From CAIWHR01 sp040007035 (lineage in GTDB: Bacteria; Pseudomonadota; Gammaproteobacteria; Burkholderiales; Casimicrobiaceae), in the NCBI GenBank assembly GCA_040007035.1, contig JBDTVU010000109.1, positions 1 through 11,504 on the forward strand: a stretch of DNA of 11,504 nt. Direction: 5' to 3'. A model generated the notes under the pieces. That model was not told the DNA's origin. It made no database searches and saw only the letters and a program-made list of their open reading frames with translations. Within the stretch, counting starts at the first letter, position 1. The number at the start of each line of letters is the position of its first letter. This document shows positions 7,898 through 11,504 of the stretch, in pieces. Both the position numbers and the translations under genes were made by a program.

Positions 7898-9940
7898 CTA
7901 TTTCAGAACTTGCACGAGGTTGTTGAAATCGTCGGTCCACAGCCGCCAGTCGGGCTGCGACGTGATCTCGGCCGCATGGTCGGCCAGCTCGGGCTTGGCG
8001 AACAGGGGGGAACCGTCGGTCAGCAGCATCCAGTCGCTGCGGCTGGCGAAAGATCCTTCCTCGCCTTCATCCGAAATGAGGATCGCCTCGAGGCCGCGCG
8101 CCTTCGCCAGCGCGTCGACGACCGGGACCAGATTGAGGAACCGGTTGGTGAGGTGGAACGCGATGATGCCGCCCTTCTTCATGTGCCGCAGGTAAACGCC
8201 GAGCGCCTCGGAGGTGATCAGGTGGACCGGGATCGCGTCGCTCGAGAACGCGTCGATCGCGAGCACGTCGAACTGCTGCGACGGCTCGCGCTCAAGGTTC
8301 AACCGCGCGTCGCCCAGCGGCAGCTCGATCGTCGCGTCGCTGTCGCCGAGGTACGTGAAATCGCGTTGCGCGACCGTCAGCACGTCGGGGTTGATGTCGT
8401 AGAAGCGGTAAGTATCCCCTTTGCTGCCGTACACCGCGAGCGTGCCGGCGCCGAGACCGATCACGCCGACCCTGATCGGATCGAGGCGCGGGTGCAGCGC
8501 TTCCAGCACGCGGCCGATGCCGGACGTCGCCGTGTAGTAGCTCGTCGGGCGGCGCCGGAAATCGGGCGCCAGGTACTGCTTTCCGTGCATGATCGTGCCG
8601 TGGATCAGGTTGCGGTGGAGGCTCGGATCGTTGCGTCCGTGCTCCTGCACGCGCAGCACGCCATAGAAGTTGCGGGTGGCGACGATCGTGTTGTCGTAGA
8701 ACTCCTTGATGCCCCAACCGCCACAGCCTGTCGCCACCAGCAAGGCGACCAGCGCGAGCACGCCGAACACGGGGGGCTCGCGGCGGACCTGCCACAACAG
8801 CAGCAGCGCACATAGCACGAGTCCCGCGGCCAGCTCGAAGTAGGCCGGCAGGACCAGCGGCGCGACGATGCCGACGACCACCGAGCCGGCGGCGCCGCCG
8901 AGCGAGATCATCAGATAGAAGCGGGTCAGGAAGCGCGGCGCGGGCTTCAGCCGGACGAGCTCGCCGTGGCAGAACATGCAGCCGAGGAAGAGGCCGCCGC
9001 AGAACACGCCGATCTGGATCTCGAGCTCGTGGGTGAGGCTCGGGTCGGCGAGCGTCCACGCCATCACGCCGAGACTCGCGGCGGTCATCGCGAGGAAGAT
9101 CTCGCGGCGATACCAGCCGCTGCTGTCGAAGCAGAGGATGAACGTGAGGAGGTAGAGCGCGAGCGGCACGATCCACAGCAGCGGCACCGACGCGACGTTC
9201 TGCGTGATGTGGTTCGACACGGCGAGCAGCAGCACCGAGCCGGTCGCCGCCAGCGTGCACCACAGCACCTGCCGGGCGGCCGTCGGCGGCGGCTCGCCGA
9301 GATCGGTGCCGACGGCGGAGGTGCCGGCGGTGGGCGACGTGCGCACGGCCGGCGCTGGCATGCGCCGCACGCTCACCCAACCCGCCGCGGCGCACAGCCC
9401 GACGAACAGCGCGTAGAGGACCGACCAGCCCAGCGCCTGCTCCCGCGTCGGCGCCCAGGGCTCGAGCAGGAACGGATAGCCGACGAGCGCCAGCATCGAC
9501 GCGAGGTTCGACAGCGCGAACAGCCGGTACGGGCTGACGCCGGGCCGGGCGCGCGCGAACCACGCCTGCACCAGCGGGCTCGTCGTCGACAGCAGGAAAT
9601 ACGGCAGGCCGATCGTCGCCGCGAGCATCCCGAGGATCAGCCACGACGGATTCTCGGCGCCGGACGGCTTCCATTGCGCGCCCGGAACGATCGGCAGCAC
9701 GACGAGCGAGACGACGAGCAGCAGCGTGTGCAGCTTCACCTGCGCGCGCGCACCGAGCCGCCGCACGCTGTAGTCGGAGTACGCGTAACCGGCGAGCAGC
9801 GCGATCTGGAAGAAGACGAGGCACGTCGTCCACACCGCGGCCGACCCGCCGAACCACGGCAGGATCTGCTTGGCCATCACCGGCTGGACGAGGAACAGCA
9901 GGAACGCGCTGACGAAGATGGTGACGGCGTAGAGGAGCAT
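7898..9940 (-). CDS. Polytopic membrane protein fused to a spermidine-synthase-like domain
   Basis: This protein has 680 residues from ATG 9940. The frame is open to an ATG at 10021, but the extra 27 residues are Ala/Arg-rich, while 9940 starts directly at the first membrane helix. Neither start has a strong ribosome site. Residues 1-410 hold about 12-13 hydrophobic segments (for example 4-24, 36-56, 70-88, 100-120, 224-244, 251-271, 338-362, 367-385). Residues about 410-680 resemble the Rossmann domain of spermidine synthases: SYYTATSGIG, VGVIGLGAGT (about 491-500), D515 (YDINP), GDAR with D544, and AIDAFSSDAIPVHL with D563. The SpeE GGGDG motif is GLGAG here, so one polyamine-contacting aspartate is missing. 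Such fused proteins are widespread in bacteria, and their reaction is not established to my knowledge. Aminopropyl transfer would release methylthioadenosine, which fits the adjacent mtnA. A methyltransferase-like or non-catalytic role is possible. Confidence 0.88.
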   Translation of the reverse strand: MLLYAVTIFVSAFLLFLVQPVMAKQILPWFGGSAAVWTTCLVFFQIALLAGYAYSDYSVRRLGARAQVKLHTLLLVVSLVVLPIVPGAQWKPSGAENPSWLILGMLAATIGLPYFLLSTTSPLVQAWFARARPGVSPYRLFALSNLASMLALVGYPFLLEPWAPTREQALGWSVLYALFVGLCAAAGWVSVRRMPAPAVRTSPTAGTSAVGTDLGEPPPTAARQVLWCTLAATGSVLLLAVSNHITQNVASVPLLWIVPLALYLLTFILCFDSSGWYRREIFLAMTAASLGVMAWTLADPSLTHELEIQIGVFCGGLFLGCMFCHGELVRLKPAPRFLTRFYLMISLGGAAGSVVVGIVAPLVLPAYFELAAGLVLCALLLLWQVRREPPVFGVLALVALLVATGCGGWGIKEFYDNTIVATRNFYGVLRVQEHGRNDPSLHRNLIHGTIMHGKQYLAPDFRRRPTSYYTATSGIGRVLEALHPRLDPIRVGVIGLGAGTLAVYGSKGDTYRFYDINPDVLTVAQRDFTYLGDSDATIELPLGDARLNLEREPSQQFDVLAIDAFSSDAIPVHLITSEALGVYLRHMKKGGIIAFHLTNRFLNLVPVVDALAKARGLEAILISDEGEEGSFASRSDWMLLTDGSPLFAKPELADHAAEITSQPDWRLWTDDFNNLVQVLK

Positions 9941-9996
9941 CGAAACGAGGCGGCAGGAGGTGGGGCGGCCGGGTCCCCCCGCGCGCGACGATGCGA

Positions 9997-10019
9997 ATTG
10001 TACGGCAGCGGCCGCTGCC
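9997..10019 (-). promoter_or_regulatory. 16-bp perfect palindrome next to a TACAAT box
   Basis: GGCAGCGGCCGCTGCC (10004-10019) is a perfect palindrome. On the minus strand it ends one base before TACAAT (10002-9997), a near-consensus -10 box about 57 bases upstream of ATG 9940. It could be an operator in the spacer of a promoter for the operon. It could instead be the stem (six pairs, GGCC loop) of a terminator for the HtrA-like gene, although a T-run is absent. No -35 hexamer is convincing. Confidence 0.35.
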
Positions 10020-10067
10020 ACGCCGCAGCGGACCCGGCGCCGGCAGCGCGCCGCTCCCGCCTGGCCG

Positions 10068-11141
10068 TCAGTACGTCGTGACCGGGCGGAAGTACTGGAC
10101 GCGGTCGATCGACTGCAGCTTGAGGTCCCGGACGTCGACGCCCTGCAGCACGCGCAGCGGGATCTCGGCGCCGGCCCCGCCGCGGCCCCAGACCTTGCGG
10201 TAGAACTCGTCCTGCGTGCGCACGCTGTCGCCGGCCACGCCGAGGATGATGTCGCCGGCCTTCACACCGGCGTCGTCGGCCGGGCCGTCCGGCGACACCC
10301 GGGTGACGACGAGCCGGCCCTGGAACTCGTCGGCGGCCACGCCCAGCCACGGCCGCGCCGGGCCGGCGCGGCGTCCGTTCTTGACGAGGTCGGCGAGGAT
10401 CGGCTTCAGCGCGTCGATCGGCACGAACATGTTGCCCGGCAGCGGGACGTCGCTGCCCGGCAGCTCGCGCATGATCAGCGAGCCGATACCGACGAGCTTC
10501 AGGTCGCGGTCGACGAGCGCGGCACCGCTCCAGTTGGGCGCCGGCGGCGACGTGAAGATCGCCTGGTCGAGCTGGTATTCCCAGCTTGCGGTGAACGGCC
10601 GCTTCGACACGACGCGCGTCAGCGTCACTTCACCGGCGCCGGCGAAGTTGACGACCAGCACCGTCGCGCGCTCGGCGAGCTTGCCGGAGTCGCCGAAGGT
10701 GAGCCCCGGTGCGGCCAGCGGCACGATCGTGCGCACGACGCCGAGCCCGGTCGCGTGGTCGTAGCCGACGACGCGCGCCGGCAGCGTGCGACCGCGGCTG
10801 TCGACGATCCTGACCTCGTCGGCCTCGACCAGCAGGTAGCCGATGGTCAGGATCAGCCCGTCGTCGGCGATGACGATGCCGGTGCCCTCGCGCGTCGCGC
10901 CGAGGCTCGCCAGGCTCCGCGCGTCGGGCACGGCGCGCATTTCGATCTTCACGATCGAGCGGAAGAACTGCTCGGCGTCGGGCCCCGTCGACTGCTCGTC
11001 CGCGGCGCGTACCGCGGACTCGGGCGACGTGTCGGCGGCGCGGCCGGGCGTCGACACCAGCGCCGCGGCGGCGAGCAGCCAGAGGACGGCGAATCCGACA
11101 AACCGGCGGGAGCGGGATGGAACGGGGAGGCGAGGATTCAT
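10068..11141 (-). CDS. Secreted HtrA/DegP-like protein with PDZ domain, catalytic His and Asp lost
   Basis: This 357-residue protein starts at ATG 11141, which has GGAGG six bases upstream and a signal peptide (to about residue 35, GRAA). A periplasmic location is inferred. Residues about 55-250 follow the chymotrypsin-like fold of HtrA: GTGIVIADDGLILT aligns with the segment before the catalytic His of DegP, but the expected NH is GY (Y102). The DxxTDLAV motif carrying the catalytic Asp reads DHATGLGVV (G132). The GNSGGPL loop reads NWSGAAL, keeping S205 but altering the oxyanion glycines. Residues about 262-340 form a PDZ domain (PWLGV, VSPDGPADDAGVKAGDIIL). The frame is intact, so this looks like a maintained pseudoprotease or PDZ adaptor rather than a decaying gene. 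It lies upstream of the spermidine-synthase-like gene on the same strand, 127 bp apart, and is divergent from the dehydratase gene. Confidence 0.88.
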   Translation of the reverse strand: MNPRLPVPSRSRRFVGFAVLWLLAAAALVSTPGRAADTSPESAVRAADEQSTGPDAEQFFRSIVKIEMRAVPDARSLASLGATREGTGIVIADDGLILTIGYLLVEADEVRIVDSRGRTLPARVVGYDHATGLGVVRTIVPLAAPGLTFGDSGKLAERATVLVVNFAGAGEVTLTRVVSKRPFTASWEYQLDQAIFTSPPAPNWSGAALVDRDLKLVGIGSLIMRELPGSDVPLPGNMFVPIDALKPILADLVKNGRRAGPARPWLGVAADEFQGRLVVTRVSPDGPADDAGVKAGDIILGVAGDSVRTQDEFYRKVWGRGGAGAEIPLRVLQGVDVRDLKLQSIDRVQYFRPVTTY

Positions 11142-11224
11142 GGCAACCTCCGGCGCGGGAAGCGCGTGCCGTGCGCGACGACGGATCGGGACGACCACGG
11201 GCGCACGGGCGGGTCGAGGAACTC

Positions 11225-11252
11225 ACTATAGCGCGGCGGCTGCGGTGCGCAA
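11225..11252 (-). promoter_or_regulatory. Candidate promoter of the HtrA-like gene
   Basis: On the minus strand TATAGT (11230-11225) differs from the -10 consensus by one base. A weak -35 candidate, TTGCGC (11252-11247), lies 16 bp upstream. Transcription would give a leader of roughly 75-80 bases before ATG 11141. The site is in the divergent intergenic region, where a promoter is expected. Confidence 0.4.
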
Positions 11253-11371
11253 GCGTCCCGCGGTCAGCGATCAGGCACCGATGCGCTCGGGGACCCCTGT
11301 CGCACTCGCGTCCTGCCCTGCGCGGCGGGCGGCGGGCGGCGATCGCGGGCCGGCGGCCGCCATCGGCTGCG

Positions 11372-11377
11372 TATAAT
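11372..11377 (+). promoter_or_regulatory. Consensus -10 box (TATAAT) of the dehydratase gene
   Basis: A perfect TATAAT lies 32 bases before ATG 11410, in otherwise very GC-rich DNA where such a hexamer is rare by chance. No -35 hexamer is visible at 16-18 bp, so an activator may be needed. A TG pair occurs just upstream but is one base out of register for an extended -10 motif. The leader would be about 25 bases. Confidence 0.55.
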
Positions 11378-11409
11378 CGGGCGACCCATTGCCTCGGCGG
11401 GAACTGCTC

Positions 11410-11504
11410 ATGAAACCCCGGAAGAAACCCGAAGAACTGCGCTCGCACCGCTGGTACGGCGTCGACGACGTGCGCGCGTTCGGTCACCGCTCGCGCACCG
11501 CGCA
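11410..11504 (+). CDS. IlvD/Edd-family dehydratase, N-terminus only (partial, cut by right edge)
   Basis: Thirty-one codons are visible from ATG 11410 to the window edge. The peptide contains RKKPEELRSHRWYGVDD and RAFGHRSRTA. LRSxRWY followed by FGHRSR is typical of the start of IlvD/Edd-family Fe-S dehydratases acting on sugar acids (L-arabinonate dehydratase type), more than of true dihydroxy-acid dehydratase IlvD. Family members remove water from aldonic acids or dihydroxy acids to give 2-keto acids in the cytosol. The ribosome site is only modest (GGCGGGAA, about 7 bases upstream). With so little sequence, the exact substrate cannot be called. Confidence 0.8.
   Translation, partial: MKPRKKPEELRSHRWYGVDDVRAFGHRSRTA

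Noticed and set aside
6768..8195. 475-codon plus-strand open frame
   Set aside because: It is antisense to mtnA and the next gene, both of which are firmly recognised. It has no recognisable domain.

Overview
The window is GC-rich, densely coding DNA with signal peptides, Shine-Dalgarno sites and sigma70-like -10 boxes. This suggests a Gram-negative proteobacterium, perhaps a betaproteobacterium of the Burkholderiales type. That placement is an inference from gene content and is weak. No tRNA, rRNA, CRISPR array or insertion sequence was seen. Six genes lie on the minus strand and one partial gene lies on the plus strand at the right edge.

Left half, positions 1-5868: two large secreted proteases stand side by side on the minus strand. 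The first, cut by the left edge, is a metzincin zinc protease (HExxHxxGxxH plus a Met-turn), followed by a bacterial Ig-like repeat. The second is a subtilisin (S8) protease with three Ig-like repeats and two F5/8 type C (discoidin-like) domains. The two F5/8 domains share a 328-bp stretch of perfect DNA identity with sharp edges. Both proteases have an N-terminal segment that appears to be internally duplicated, and they share the same Ig module, so they look like parts of one extracellular degradative set.

Middle, positions 6097-9940: three tightly packed genes, read leftwards. They encode a polytopic membrane protein with a spermidine-synthase-like C-terminal domain, S-methyl-5-thioribose-1-phosphate isomerase (MtnA), and a class II aldolase very like fuculose-1-phosphate aldolase. 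The gaps are 17 bp and then a 4-bp ATGA overlap. MtnA next to a FucA-type aldolase fits the dihydroxyacetone-phosphate (DHAP) shunt, which disposes of methylthioadenosine or 5'-deoxyadenosine after phosphorylated 5-substituted ribose has formed. An aminopropyltransferase-like protein as the first gene is suggestive because polyamine synthesis releases methylthioadenosine.

Right end, positions 10068-11504: a secreted HtrA/DegP-like protein with a PDZ domain has lost the catalytic His and Asp and probably is a pseudoprotease. It is divergently transcribed from the start of an IlvD/Edd-family sugar-acid dehydratase gene, which has a clear TATAAT box and runs off the right edge.
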